This document shows positions 26,377 through 34,180 of a stretch of DNA of 64,000 nt, piece after piece. The notes under the pieces were generated by a model. It searched no databases and had not been told where the DNA came from. It saw only the letters and a list, made by a program, of their open reading frames with translations. The translations under genes and the position numbers were made by a program. This stretch comes from Nanosyncoccus sp963544575 (lineage in GTDB: Bacteria; Patescibacteriota; Saccharimonadia; Saccharimonadales; Saccharimonadaceae). The stretch covers positions 124,001-188,000 of the forward strand of contig CAUUFZ010000003.1 in NCBI GenBank assembly GCA_963544575.1, written 5' to 3'. The first letter of the stretch is position 1. Each line of letters starts with the position of its first letter.

Positions 26377-27135
26377 TTAGCCAAGTAATCCATCTAGGAA
26401 TGGGTCGCTTTCTTCCTTTTCTCCGAATTGTGAAGAATCTGAAGATTGCATAGTAGGTCTTTTGGACGCTTGGCGTGCCGCCATTTCTTTTTTAATCTCT
26501 TCCTTAAGTTCAGAACGAATTGATTCGGTTTTCATCGCATCAGCCCCAGAAATCTTGTATACATCATCAAGTGAAAGTTGACCATTAACTACTAATAAAC
26601 CCCTGGTCATGATTTGACCATTCTCGGGATTAATCAATGGGTCGCCGTTCATATCTGTAATAGGCTGCGACAAATACTCAACCATTTTTTGCTCTGCTTC
26701 AGGCGTAAGCTCTACGGATTGTTTCCATTTATTTGCCTCAAGTTCGGCTTTCATCGCCCTAACTTCTGCTAGTGCTCTAATATCAGCTGGGGCTTCATCT
26801 CCAACCGAGTTCCGTGTCATTTCACGCTCGAGTTGGGCCTTTTCTTGAGACTTTTTATAGAACTCTTTTTCAACATCTCTATACATTTTTGCGATTTTAC
26901 GAGCCGCTTCCGGATCGCTAGGGTCAATCCCCTTTTTTGATAAAAACTCAACAATATCATCATCAGTTTGCGAATCGGTATTAGATTCGGCTGATTCAGC
27001 CTCTGTTTTTTCAGTGTTAGATGTTGACTGCTCATTGGCTTCTTCGACTGCTGAATCGTCATGGTTTTCTACGGTTTGCTCGGTGGAGTCCTCGAAAATC
27101 ATTTCTTCAGTTCCAGTTTCACCTTCTTTGAACAT
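26377..27135 (-). CDS. Capsid scaffolding protein, 252 aa
   Basis: The acidic N-terminal third (TEEMIFEDSTEQTVENHDDS), a long central coiled coil (about 90-150) and a basic, disordered C-terminus (ASKRPTMQSSDSSQF) are the classical composition of a scaffolding protein that shapes the procapsid. It lies between portal and capsid, as usual. The start is set at 27135 (MFKEGE) because AAAGGAG lies 5 nt upstream. The longer frame would run through the structured RNA region and is rejected. Confidence 0.85.
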   Translation of the reverse strand: MFKEGETGTEEMIFEDSTEQTVENHDDSAVEEANEQSTSNTEKTEAESAESNTDSQTDDDIVEFLSKKGIDPSDPEAARKIAKMYRDVEKEFYKKSQEKAQLEREMTRNSVGDEAPADIRALAEVRAMKAELEANKWKQSVELTPEAEQKMVEYLSQPITDMNGDPLINPENGQIMTRGLLVVNGQLSLDDVYKISGADAMKTESIRSELKEEIKKEMAARQASKRPTMQSSDSSQFGEKEESDPFLDGLLG

Positions 27136-27136
27136 T

Positions 27137-27296
27137 TTTTCTCCTTTGAGATTATTTTTTATGTACGGACGGGTTACGTTAAACCCGTCAGCCCAACTCT
27201 TTTCACAATGGCGACGTGGAGACCCTTGTCTCAATTAATTAATAATTAATAAAAGAGTTGAGGTGACGGTTATGCTTGAAAACCAACGTTTTCGTC
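27137..27296 (-). ncRNA. Strongly structured intercistronic RNA element in the capsid module
   Basis: The 160 nt between two capsid-operon genes can fold, on the minus strand, into several hairpins: GAAAAC-GTTG-GTTTTC (27278-27293) enclosed by GACG/CGTC, a long-range stem CAACTCTTTT with AAAAGAGTTG (27252-27261 with 27192-27201), inside it GAGAC-AAGG-GTCTC, and finally GACGGGTT-TAACGT-AACCCGTC (27168-27189) shortly before the scaffold ribosome site. No T run follows, so these are not terminators. It could be a processing site, a translational control element or a functional phage RNA. Confidence 0.6.
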
Positions 27297-27548
27297 CTAT
27301 TTATCCTCCTTCAATTCTTTCTTAGCGTGCTCAATTCCGACATTAATATACTGAATCACCGCATTAACTCCTATGGCTCGGTCTATCATTCTTACAACGT
27401 CGCCCTGAGGTGCGATCATAGATGATTCTAGATACGACTGTCTTAAATTAGATAGTTTGCTCATAAGCTTTTTGCCAACTTTAGAATCCCAGAAGGTCTT
27501 CCACTCTACTGGCGTGATTTTATCTTTCTCTTCACCCTTAATATCCAT
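27297..27548 (-). CDS. Hypothetical small protein between portal and scaffold, 83 aa
   Basis: The start is placed at 27548 (MDIKGEE), 6 nt after AAGGAG inside the end of the portal gene, so the two overlap by 11 nt. The product is helical, charged and soluble, with SYLESSMIAPQGDVVRMIDRAIG in the middle. The position resembles that of small head-completion or gp8-neighbour proteins in short-tailed phages. No family is recognised. Confidence 0.7.
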   Translation of the reverse strand: MDIKGEEKDKITPVEWKTFWDSKVGKKLMSKLSNLRQSYLESSMIAPQGDVVRMIDRAIGVNAVIQYINVGIEHAKKELKEDK

Positions 27549-29313
27549 ATTCATCTCCTTCATTTTGTTCACCTTCTATAGCCTCTTGTGGAGGTAATCC
27601 AGTATCTCGTGGTATTGCTTCTTCACCTTGAGGTAATTGATCCTGTTGCACTTGTTCTGGTTGTTCAGGTGGTTCGATAATCTGCTCAATCTCTTCCTGG
27701 GTTAATTCTGGGAACATTTTCCTAAACATAATCCTTTTGAGAGCCGGTAGGTTATTCGTAGGGTCTTGTATTAGGATTTGATAGGCTTGAGTATATGAAT
27801 CACGTTCCTCAGATTCCTGCAACTTACGTTGAACGCCTAGCGTTATCATTGGAGTGTATTCGCCAAGGAAGGCTCGTGGGTTCACTTCAGTAAATGATAC
27901 ATTAGCGTCCTGTAGTGTTCTCACCCACATTTGTTCAGGGGCATAAAGCTGGATGAGCTTGAGAACAATATTTGCCTCTTGAAAGAAAAATTCATTAGCA
28001 AGTGTCTGGGCTTTCTCCTGAATTCTAGAATCCATTTGCCCAAGCATATTCCTGATTTCGGTAGCAGTAGTACTATCTGTCGCACTAGCACCCTTAGATA
28101 TGCGGCTAATAGCTGAAGATTCGCGAATCTCATCTTTAATATTTAATCTTTCTTGTGTTATTCCAGTTGGGATTGATGGTGGATTATTCCATACCATCGC
28201 TCCATTTGGCAGTGGATAGATTTTCCCTGGGGCCGGGTCCATGTCGTCAATCCATTCTGAAAATTTTGGATCTAATGTCTTCTCAGGATAAAGGGTGTAC
28301 AGTAAGGCTTCTATGTTTAATTCAGTCAGTTCATTTAAAAGCTCTTGTTGGTCTGCGATGATATCGACATCAGAATCTCCGTATGGTAATGAAATATCAG
28401 CATAGATTCGCCCGTGGGCAAATGGTAGGAGGCCCTCGATTTTATCGTGTTCATCGACACTCTCGCCTCTAATCTTTGCCTCAACTTTTCTTTGTGCCAG
28501 CTGAGATTTGGCTATTGAATAATGCGGATTTTCACGTTCTTCGATAATCGTACTACGATTAGCAATAACCACGACCTGCTTTTTTGTCCAGATTTCAATT
28601 AGTTCAACTCGGTCTTTATCATTGTCGATAGAGCCAATAGCTTGGTCTTTTTTAGATTTGTCATCGTCTTCGTCTTTGCCGCCAGAAACAACCTCATCGA
28701 GGTTCTTATAGCGTTTTTTATAACTATCTGTCTTAAAATCGTAAATTGTTTCTTCTTCAAGAGATTTTTTATCAGCAAAAAACCTACGGCCGACGTACCT
28801 CCAGTCCTCGTAAGATGAAGATGACGGGTCGATAATCATATCTCTAATTGGAATATTTATTTTATGGACATAACCACCATTGCGTTCTTCAACCCATTCA
28901 TAAAAAGCACAGAAATTACCAGTTATTAGCCCTTGGCGGCCATTAATTTTGTTTTTCTGAACCCAGTTATCCCTCAGAGCAAAATCTGAATAGATTTCGT
29001 TCAGTACTTTAGTATCAGCTTCCTGATCAGGATGGTTAGGCCTGTAATTAACCAAAGGATTAGAATTAAATAACTCAGCTACGATCGTGTTGACGGCTGA
29101 ATTGACCATTGGAACGAAAGTTTTAACAACACCGTCATGACTACGCTTAACTCGAATATTATGATAAAGTTTCCAGTTATTCTCCCACTTTTGGTGGTAG
29201 TTCTGTTTAGCATAATTCCAAGAACGCTCAAATTTGCTAAGCCATTTTGTTAACTCAGCATCTTTTTCACCAGATTGTTTTTTCTTTTGTTCAGTCAAAT
29301 CTAAACCGAACAC
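27538..29313 (-). CDS. Portal protein, about 591 aa
   Basis: The portal is the dodecameric ring through which DNA enters and leaves the head. The length (about 600) and features match podovirus-type portals: WSKFERSWNY near the start, VNSAVNTIVAELFNSNPLVNYRP, EWVEERNGGYVHKINIPIRDMIIDP, the helical stem region (ISRISKGASATDSTTATEIRNM) and an acidic Gln/Glu/Pro-rich tail. An upstream ATG at 29346 gives a longer frame, but that ATG lies before the TATAAT box of the conserved phage promoter. Start codon GTG at 29313, inside the conserved box, matches the adaptor gene and is preferred. Confidence 0.9.
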   Translation of the reverse strand: MFGLDLTEQKKKQSGEKDAELTKWLSKFERSWNYAKQNYHQKWENNWKLYHNIRVKRSHDGVVKTFVPMVNSAVNTIVAELFNSNPLVNYRPNHPDQEADTKVLNEIYSDFALRDNWVQKNKINGRQGLITGNFCAFYEWVEERNGGYVHKINIPIRDMIIDPSSSSYEDWRYVGRRFFADKKSLEEETIYDFKTDSYKKRYKNLDEVVSGGKDEDDDKSKKDQAIGSIDNDKDRVELIEIWTKKQVVVIANRSTIIEERENPHYSIAKSQLAQRKVEAKIRGESVDEHDKIEGLLPFAHGRIYADISLPYGDSDVDIIADQQELLNELTELNIEALLYTLYPEKTLDPKFSEWIDDMDPAPGKIYPLPNGAMVWNNPPSIPTGITQERLNIKDEIRESSAISRISKGASATDSTTATEIRNMLGQMDSRIQEKAQTLANEFFFQEANIVLKLIQLYAPEQMWVRTLQDANVSFTEVNPRAFLGEYTPMITLGVQRKLQESEERDSYTQAYQILIQDPTNNLPALKRIMFRKMFPELTQEEIEQIIEPPEQPEQVQQDQLPQGEEAIPRDTGLPPQEAIEGEQNEGDEYGY

Positions 29314-29334
29314 ATCGCCATTTTCTATATTATA
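29310..29334 (-). promoter_or_regulatory. Conserved phage late promoter, copy 4
   Basis: TATAAT (29329-29334 on the minus strand), exactly 7 nt, then ATGGCGATGTGT (29321-29310); only the last base differs from the other copies. Here a -35-like TTGTAG is present 17 nt upstream. The promoter lies inside the longer possible portal frame and drives portal, scaffold and capsid. Confidence 0.78.
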
Positions 29335-29361
29335 CAACATAACCATTTTGTCTACAATAAT

Positions 29362-30675
29362 TTAACCCCAACTATCCTTAGTCTTACGGAATGCTTTCGG
29401 GGTGTAGGATTTGAATTTGACTTTTAGCTTTACATCCAGCTGTTCCGTTTTCGCCATTAAAGCGTAGATAAACGCTGAACTACTATGTGAGGACCAGTCG
29501 TGTTCAGGCTTGTTTCTTAAGAGTTTATTTTTCTCATCATATTCATAATGATAAGCCCTTAAGCATTCAAGGCCTCTTTGGCATTTTTCTTCATCAAACC
29601 AACAGAGTGAGAATTTTGGACGTGCAACTAGGTCAATATCATCTTGCCCCAGACTAAAATTAGTTGGTCTTAACACTTCAATATTATAGATCCCATGATT
29701 ATTGAAAAACTCCACCCTAGTCATACCAGTTTGCAATTCACGAGCCTTTGAGTCGTGCGGTAGGAAGTGAGTAGTATATTGATATGGTTTGTTCTGAATA
29801 TACGAAATGTAATGGCCTAAATCCTCATTTGACCCCTCATAATGGTCGATAAAATGTATTTCCCTGCCAACTACTTGAAAGAACCAAATCACGGTCGAAT
29901 CGCCAATACCTAAATCCCATGCCGTATAAACACCAGTAGAAGCATCGTACGGTACTTTCGTAATTCTGCCCTCATTACGGGCCTGGGCAAGCTGTTTCCC
30001 GAATACTGAACCGGTCTTAGCAGTCATTGGTTCACCTAACCAGACGTGCTCAAACATCTCTGGGTTATCAATCCTCATTTTTTCGCGCTCCTCGATAATT
30101 TCTTTGCTAAGTAACGATTCAATTGCGTCTGAATTAATCCTCTGGACAAACGTTCTGTCATCTGCCTTTTTTACGATTAATTCCCATACTGGGTCATTTT
30201 CAGTCAATCTGTTAAATGTCCAGATGAGCCGGCTTCCAGCCTTACGAATTGTAGGCACAAGTGTGTTAATGCTATCTGCAGAGACGCTTTGAGCTTCCTC
30301 TACCCATACAATATCAATGCCCTCAATAGACTTAATACTTTGGGAATTATTATGAAGACCCTTAAAGAAAATTTCAGAACCTGTTTGTTTGTTCCTGATA
30401 ATATCTTTCTGGACTTCCCAAGTATTAAGCTTATATTTGGAAATTAAATCTGATAGAAGCTTATGTACCGAGTCTGCGATTGAATTCTGGACCTCACGAG
30501 TACATAAGATTCGCAATTTTTTATTCATCCCCAAGATTAATAGGGATAGAGCGACTGATGTCGATTTGCCCGATGCGCGACCACCATAGAGTACGATATG
30601 CCTAAGGTCGCTATCTAAATCAAAAAGAACCTTAAACTCTTTCGGCACTTCAATTTTTAGTTGCACTTTTACCAC
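29362..30675 (-). CDS. Terminase large subunit
   Basis: This protein is the packaging motor that uses ATP to push DNA into the head and cuts the concatemer. The 437 residues contain Walker A (YGGRASGKST, about 30-39), the Walker B/catalytic segment (IDIVWVEEAQ), the coupling motif (RLIWTFNR) and a C-terminal RNase H-like nuclease with its first acidic residue in TAWDLGIGDST and later HDSKARE and DWSSHSSSAFIY. It starts with GTG at 30675 and overlaps the small subunit gene by 26 nt; a second in-frame GTG lies three codons later. Confidence 0.96.
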   Translation of the reverse strand: MVKVQLKIEVPKEFKVLFDLDSDLRHIVLYGGRASGKSTSVALSLLILGMNKKLRILCTREVQNSIADSVHKLLSDLISKYKLNTWEVQKDIIRNKQTGSEIFFKGLHNNSQSIKSIEGIDIVWVEEAQSVSADSINTLVPTIRKAGSRLIWTFNRLTENDPVWELIVKKADDRTFVQRINSDAIESLLSKEIIEEREKMRIDNPEMFEHVWLGEPMTAKTGSVFGKQLAQARNEGRITKVPYDASTGVYTAWDLGIGDSTVIWFFQVVGREIHFIDHYEGSNEDLGHYISYIQNKPYQYTTHFLPHDSKARELQTGMTRVEFFNNHGIYNIEVLRPTNFSLGQDDIDLVARPKFSLCWFDEEKCQRGLECLRAYHYEYDEKNKLLRNKPEHDWSSHSSSAFIYALMAKTEQLDVKLKVKFKSYTPKAFRKTKDSWG

Positions 30676-31126
30676 CTGAAAAATCTTCCACTACAATCCT
30701 CACTGAATCAATCTTTTCGCCACCGGACGTAATATCGCGTTTTTCCGTAATACGAGACTTCAGTTTGTTATATTCAGCGATAGCTTTCATCTTGGCATTA
30801 AAATCTGCGTCCTGTATGATAAGTTTTTCGAGCTGCTTATCTACAAATTGGTCATTAAGACCATGGGCTTCAAAAATTTCATCGATTCGTTCTAAAATGT
30901 GAGGTTTTGTGAGGTTCTCATGTGCATTAGCCCGAGCAGTTGTATACCACCCAGGCTTACTGGTATCGACACTATAAGCTTCAATATATGACTGGACTCC
31001 ATTCCCAAAAAACTCTCTATCACCTGCATACAATTGACAGAATAGCTCCTGCTGAGGTGTTAGTTTGTGTCCACTTTTTGTAGTTGGCTTGACAGTAGAT
31101 TTTACTACTTTTTTATTCATTCTCAA
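30650..31126 (-). CDS. Terminase small subunit
   Basis: The protein recognises phage DNA for packaging. The N-terminal region is basic (KKVVKSTVKPTTKSGHK), followed by the Terminase_2-type DNA-binding pattern LTPQQELFCQLYAGDREFFGNGVQSYIEAY, HENLTKPHILERIDEI and a helical oligomerisation part. At 158 residues it has typical length and directly precedes the large subunit. Its mRNA starts at a promoter with a terminator hairpin at the very 5' end. Confidence 0.9.
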   Translation of the reverse strand: MRMNKKVVKSTVKPTTKSGHKLTPQQELFCQLYAGDREFFGNGVQSYIEAYSVDTSKPGWYTTARANAHENLTKPHILERIDEIFEAHGLNDQFVDKQLEKLIIQDADFNAKMKAIAEYNKLKSRITEKRDITSGGEKIDSVRIVVEDFSGGKSATKN

Positions 31127-31150
31127 TTCTTAACATTAATAGAAAAATAA

Positions 31151-31186
31151 AAAACACGGGAATCCGTGTTTTGCAACTATATTATA
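31151..31186 (-). promoter_or_regulatory. Terminase promoter with a terminator hairpin at the RNA 5' end
   Basis: TATAAT at 31181-31186 (minus strand, TGG before it) predicts a start near 31174. Directly there begins a perfect 9-bp stem (AAAACACGG/CCGTGTTTT, 31151-31172) followed by a T run. Transcription would stop after about 35 nt unless it is overridden. Antitermination or a stabilising 5' hairpin are the alternatives. Confidence 0.65.
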
Positions 31187-31217
31187 CCAAACATAAGCAT
31201 AAATTTTAAGCCATAAA

Positions 31218-31247
31218 AATAGCCCCCTCTCAGCATGGGGCTATTTC
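31218..31247 (-). terminator. Terminator of the early/accessory operon
   Basis: Perfect 10-bp stem AAATAGCCCC/GGGGCTATTT with a T run on the minus strand, 12 nt past the stop codon at 31260. It ends the long leftward early operon just before the terminase promoter. Confidence 0.92.
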
Positions 31248-31259
31248 GGGTTTGAAGCG

Positions 31260-31508
31260 TTAATCCGGTGATATTACGCTAGTTCTGTATTCCTGATACT
31301 CATCTTCAGAATGCGTACCGTTATAGTACTTCATCGCTTCATCGATTCCGCTATGTTCGCATATCATGGCTGTTTTGAGGATGATTGTAGCTTCGTTCGC
31401 CATTCGCTTAAATGTCGCCTCCCGGACATCCTCGTGAGGGAGTTTTATGTCTGAGTGGCCCTGAGACAAAATCCCCTCTACTATTTGATTGATTGTTGAT
31501 AACTTCAT
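31260..31508 (-). CDS. Hypothetical phage protein, 82 aa
   Basis: Last gene of the early operon. The product is small, acidic and helical (EATFKRMANEATIILKTAMICEHS), without membrane segment or known motif. An AGGAAAAG site lies just before the ATG. The position at the operon end, next to terminase, is sometimes used by transcription regulators of late genes, but nothing in the sequence shows this. Confidence 0.7.
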   Translation of the reverse strand: MKLSTINQIVEGILSQGHSDIKLPHEDVREATFKRMANEATIILKTAMICEHSGIDEAMKYYNGTHSEDEYQEYRTSVISPD

Positions 31509-31516
31509 TACTTTTC

Positions 31517-31672
31517 CTAATCTGTATAACCTATACTTATGACCACATCCTTAATATCACCTAGCTTTTTAAGCTGCCTCTTTTGCTTCCCCCGAAGCTT
31601 ACGGTGATAAGTCTTACGGACCATCTTGTTTCTGCCTCTCCTACAATGATAGCAAGAGCATCCTGTGTGCAT
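31517..31672 (-). CDS. Small basic CxCxxC protein, 51 aa
   Basis: The frame begins at ATG 31672 and ends TAG 8 nt before the next gene. The N-terminus has HTGCSCYHCRRGRNK, a CxCxxC knuckle, followed by a very basic helix (RKLRGKQKRQLKKLG). With a single cysteine cluster it may bind zinc as a dimer or simply bind nucleic acid. It is preceded by the nuclease gene at close spacing and looks like part of the same operon. Confidence 0.6.
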   Translation of the reverse strand: MHTGCSCYHCRRGRNKMVRKTYHRKLRGKQKRQLKKLGDIKDVVISIGYTD

Positions 31673-31683
31673 CTTAATATTTA

Positions 31684-32175
31684 TCACTGTATGCCTCCTA
31701 GATACTCATCAATTATTTTCTTACATTCCTCAAGCCCAATCCCAAATTCGGCCTTATAGCCTCTCGCACGCAGTTTTTCGAGCATTTCGGCTTGTTCTTC
31801 GATATGCTTATCAAACCAATCTCCCTTTTTCCGGATTTTAATTTCGCCCTTTAACGGCTTTTTAGCATCTTTATCGCGTTTTAATTTGGTGCCGTCTTTT
31901 TTGATTTCAATATAGAGTCCGAAATAAAATCCCCACTCACGCACGACACCGTTCCAGTCTTTGCTATTTATATTTTCACTTGACTCTGCGATGAATAAAT
32001 CCGGATAGCCCCTTTCCGGATGTAACCTATGATGTTTCGCCGCCTGACCAGGCGTCAGTTTAAGGTCTGCGGCGAGATCAAAGCGATAGATTACGTCTGG
32101 GTACTGTTGCTGCAAGTATCGCGCGATCCGCTCATAGAGATTATGCTCAGAATTATATTTCGGAATTCGCCTCAT
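31684..32175 (-). CDS. VRR-NUC-like nuclease, 163 aa
   Basis: The family contains small PD-(D/E)XK nucleases, often Holliday-junction or branched-DNA cutters, in phages. Visible are an N-terminal helix (NLYERIARYLQQQYP), the acidic metal-binding segment ERGYPDLFIAE (about 52-62), the core GLYIEIKKDGT with E-x-K (about 88-98) and a C-terminal helix (EEQAEMLEKLRARGYKAEFGIG). Its start overlaps the stop of the preceding membrane peptide (ATGA). It probably resolves recombination or packaging intermediates. Confidence 0.82.
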   Translation of the reverse strand: MRRIPKYNSEHNLYERIARYLQQQYPDVIYRFDLAADLKLTPGQAAKHHRLHPERGYPDLFIAESSENINSKDWNGVVREWGFYFGLYIEIKKDGTKLKRDKDAKKPLKGEIKIRKKGDWFDKHIEEQAEMLEKLRARGYKAEFGIGLEECKKIIDEYLGGIQ

Positions 32176-32297
32176 ATAGTGATCACTTTAATTAGCCACA
32201 CCACCAACATTATCGGCAATATAATCCCTGCTAGCGCTGATATTAGGATGATTATTATAAATGTACTTTCTATTAAATGTTCGATAAAGTCTCTCAT
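32172..32297 (-). CDS. Small single-span membrane peptide, 41 aa
   Basis: ATG at 32297, stop TGA overlapping the start of the nuclease gene (ATGA). The peptide has an acidic amphipathic N-terminus (RDFIEHLIEST) and a continuous hydrophobic stretch of about 24 residues. Coupled start/stop overlap on its downstream side supports translation. Role unknown; membrane peptides in early operons sometimes act in superinfection exclusion. Confidence 0.55.
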   Translation of the reverse strand: MRDFIEHLIESTFIIIILISALAGIILPIMLVVWLIKVITI

Positions 32298-32298
32298 A

Positions 32299-32616
32299 TT
32301 AGTCATCCATATGTTCTAATTCATATTTTTCCAACACCTCTAACGGTGCGTCTCGGAAAAATCTACCAATACTTGATAGGGTTGGCCAAAATCTAGTAAC
32401 TTCATCAGGCTTAGATAACTCTGAGGTATCATATTCCGAAGCGTATGTTAAAAGAGAATGCATTCTTAAAGCTCTAATTACTAGGGCTGTTTGTTCTCTG
32501 GTTGGTAACGGAACATTGCCAAAGAGCTTACTATCTTGCTCCATATCGAACCTGATAAAATCAACGATATTTTCATTGTTAGCCATATGCTTATCTTTAT
32601 GCCCTGCGTATGCCAT
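32299..32616 (-). CDS. Hypothetical phage protein, 105 aa
   Basis: A strong GGAGG site lies 7 nt before the ATG at 32616, and the stop is 1 nt from the next small gene. The product is soluble and helical, with MEQDSKLFGNVPLPTREQ and WPTLSSIGRFFRDAP as distinctive segments. No family recognised. Confidence 0.7.
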   Translation of the reverse strand: MAYAGHKDKHMANNENIVDFIRFDMEQDSKLFGNVPLPTREQTALVIRALRMHSLLTYASEYDTSELSKPDEVTRFWPTLSSIGRFFRDAPLEVLEKYELEHMDD

Positions 32617-33017
32617 TATTTTACCTCCTTCAATAATTCAGAGTTACGATGAATATTACCAATAACCTCCATATCATTTATCTCTAGGAAGTGAACAAAT
32701 GGTCTATAAGGTTTTACCCACAATTTATCATTGTTAAACCAAAATCCTCCGTGTTCAAAATCAACATAGTATTTTATGCCTCGTATATTCATGATATCCC
32801 CCTCGTAAATCTTCTTACCATTCTTGTCTCTAAATCCAGTAAACTGTTCAAGTACGACATCTTCGATAAGAAGTCTATGTTCTATAAGTTCATCGGTAAA
32901 TATGTCAATATCATTATAGGCAACCTCTACTACGGAACCAAAATCATTTAATATTAACTTAGGGTAAATATATCTTTTCTCTTCTTTAAGCCACGCCCTA
33001 TATCCTATCTCTCTCAT
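32616..33017 (-). CDS. YopX family protein, 133 aa
   Basis: YopX proteins are widespread, poorly characterised phage proteins. The family pattern is clear: YRAWLKEEKRYIY at the start, LEQFTGFRDKNGKKIYEGDI in the centre and the ending DMEVIGNIHRNSELL. A second YopX-like gene lies at 33746-34180 with the same ending (YEVIGNVNHNPELLNK). The ATG overlaps the stop of the upstream gene. Confidence 0.92.
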   Translation of the reverse strand: MREIGYRAWLKEEKRYIYPKLILNDFGSVVEVAYNDIDIFTDELIEHRLLIEDVVLEQFTGFRDKNGKKIYEGDIMNIRGIKYYVDFEHGGFWFNNDKLWVKPYRPFVHFLEINDMEVIGNIHRNSELLKEVK

Positions 33018-33217
33018 ATTGCAACCTCTAATTCATTATCGGAATTCCATGCGAAATTATCTAACTGATTGAAATACACCTTTCTCATATCCGCTCCACC
33101 CCCGCCCATGTTAACTGTCACTGTTATCACTTGGCATAGTGGCCTGCCTTTCATTTCTGGTCTAGATAGATACCTTACTAAGTCATCTACCGTGTGTAGT
33201 GTAATTCTATACGCCAT
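33014..33217 (-). CDS. Hypothetical phage protein, 67 aa
   Basis: The start is set at 33217 (MAYRIT), after a GAAAGAAAA purine stretch. The longer frame begins inside the previous gene. The product has a DDLVRYLSRPEMKGRPL segment followed by a beta strand pair with a glycine run (VNMGGGGADMRKV). It overlaps YopX by 4 nt. No family recognised. Confidence 0.65.
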   Translation of the reverse strand: MAYRITLHTVDDLVRYLSRPEMKGRPLCQVITVTVNMGGGGADMRKVYFNQLDNFAWNSDNELEVAI

Positions 33218-33218
33218 A

Positions 33219-33497
33219 TTATTTTCTTTCTTCTCCTTTCTTAATTTCCTCAACAATCATCTTAAAATTGCTTTTTTCGATAACCGTTCGATATATTTCT
33301 AGCTCAGCTTCCAACCTAGCATTTTCCATGAGGCCATCAAGAACCTTTAAACATAGTTCATCTGCTATTTTGTCGTAATCCCTCTCTCTTATCGCGTTGC
33401 CTAGGCTTCTTTCACTAAATATAGAGGATGACGTATTGTATCTAATCTCTTCGCTATATTTTTTTAATACTTTTTCAATATCGTCTCTTGTTATCAT
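33219..33497 (-). CDS. Hypothetical coiled-coil phage protein, 92 aa
   Basis: The protein is hydrophilic, mostly helical and charged, with a C-terminal coiled coil (MENARLEAELEIYRTVIEKS). Its start overlaps the stop of the zinc-ribbon peptide gene (ATGA), and its stop lies 1 nt before the next start. No family recognised. Confidence 0.65.
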   Translation of the reverse strand: MITRDDIEKVLKKYSEEIRYNTSSSIFSERSLGNAIRERDYDKIADELCLKVLDGLMENARLEAELEIYRTVIEKSNFKMIVEEIKKGEERK

Positions 33498-33592
33498 TCA
33501 ATACCAACCTTTTTAACTCCGCATTTACCGCACTTGCCGTTAATCGTATGGGCCATACACCAGCAATTCTTACAGAGGCTAACTTCGTTCAT
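33494..33592 (-). CDS. Tiny zinc-ribbon-like peptide, 32 aa
   Basis: ATG at 33592, stop TGA overlapping the next start (ATGA), and its own start overlaps the stop of the upstream gene in the same way. The peptide has cysteines in the order CKNCWC ... GKCGKCG, enough for one zinc site. The double ATGA overlap strongly suggests that it is translated. Confidence 0.6.
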   Translation of the reverse strand: MNEVSLCKNCWCMAHTINGKCGKCGVKKVGIE

Positions 33593-33759
33593 TGTTCTTC
33601 CATTTCATTTTGCTCTTCATCAATATTAAACTTCTTCTTTTTGCTCGCCATACGAATCTTAGCCCAGTAGATTTGCTTATCGCTCTTAGAATGCTTAGCA
33701 GGCTTATGAGAACTAAGTTTTCCCCAATCTACTGGCACATCAAATTCATCCTTCTTCAT
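33589..33759 (-). CDS. Small charged phage protein, 56 aa
   Basis: ATG at 33759 overlaps the end of the YopX-like gene, and the stop (TGA) overlaps the next ATG. The product is hydrophilic, with DVPVDWGKLSSHKPAKHSKS and YWAKIRMASKKKKF, followed by a Glu-rich tail. No family recognised. Confidence 0.6.
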   Translation of the reverse strand: MKKDEFDVPVDWGKLSSHKPAKHSKSDKQIYWAKIRMASKKKKFNIDEEQNEMEEQ

Positions 33760-34180
33760 TACGCTGGTCTTTATTTAATAATTCAGGGTTATGGTTAACA
33801 TTACCAATGACTTCGTAATGATTAGACATATAACCATACAAATTAAATATCTCATCAGTTTTTGTGTTGTCTATTAGCCCAATTCGTGGACTGTTAGGGT
33901 CTTTCACTACAACAAACTTGCCGATGAATCGTTTGTCATAGGGAAATTTCATTTTGACTATGTCGCCAACATATATCATTTTCCCGTTTTTATCTTTAAT
34001 ATCAGTGGATTGTTCAACAATAAAATGCTCTTGCTTGACCTCTGGTGTTATAGCGTTACCATAATCCGAGAACAGAACACCATTCTGAGCAACATAGAAG
34101 TCCCCTGGCTTATTAAACGGATGTTCGTAATCATAGGTCTTTTGCTTTTTACTCCAAACCCTGTATTTTATTTCACTCAT
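33746..34180 (-). CDS. YopX family protein, 144 aa
   Basis: Second YopX paralogue of the prophage. The pattern is IKYRVWSKKQKTYDY at the N-terminus, STDIKDKNGKMIYVGDIVKM in the middle and NHYEVIGNVNHNPELLNK at the end. The start overlaps the last codons of the interrupted upstream gene (ATGA). Two divergent YopX genes in one phage are common. Confidence 0.92.
   Translation of the reverse strand: MSEIKYRVWSKKQKTYDYEHPFNKPGDFYVAQNGVLFSDYGNAITPEVKQEHFIVEQSTDIKDKNGKMIYVGDIVKMKFPYDKRFIGKFVVVKDPNSPRIGLIDNTKTDEIFNLYGYMSNHYEVIGNVNHNPELLNKDQRNEEG

Noticed and set aside
27205..27217. Plus-strand ATGGCGACGTGG, similar to the phage promoter box
   Set aside because: One base differs, the orientation is opposite to all genes, and there is no -10 box 7 nt upstream. 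It is part of the structured RNA region.
29314..29346. Portal start at ATG 29346
   Set aside because: It precedes the TATAAT of the conserved late promoter, so the main transcript would not contain it. GTG at 29313 fits the pattern of the adaptor gene. A longer minor product cannot be excluded.
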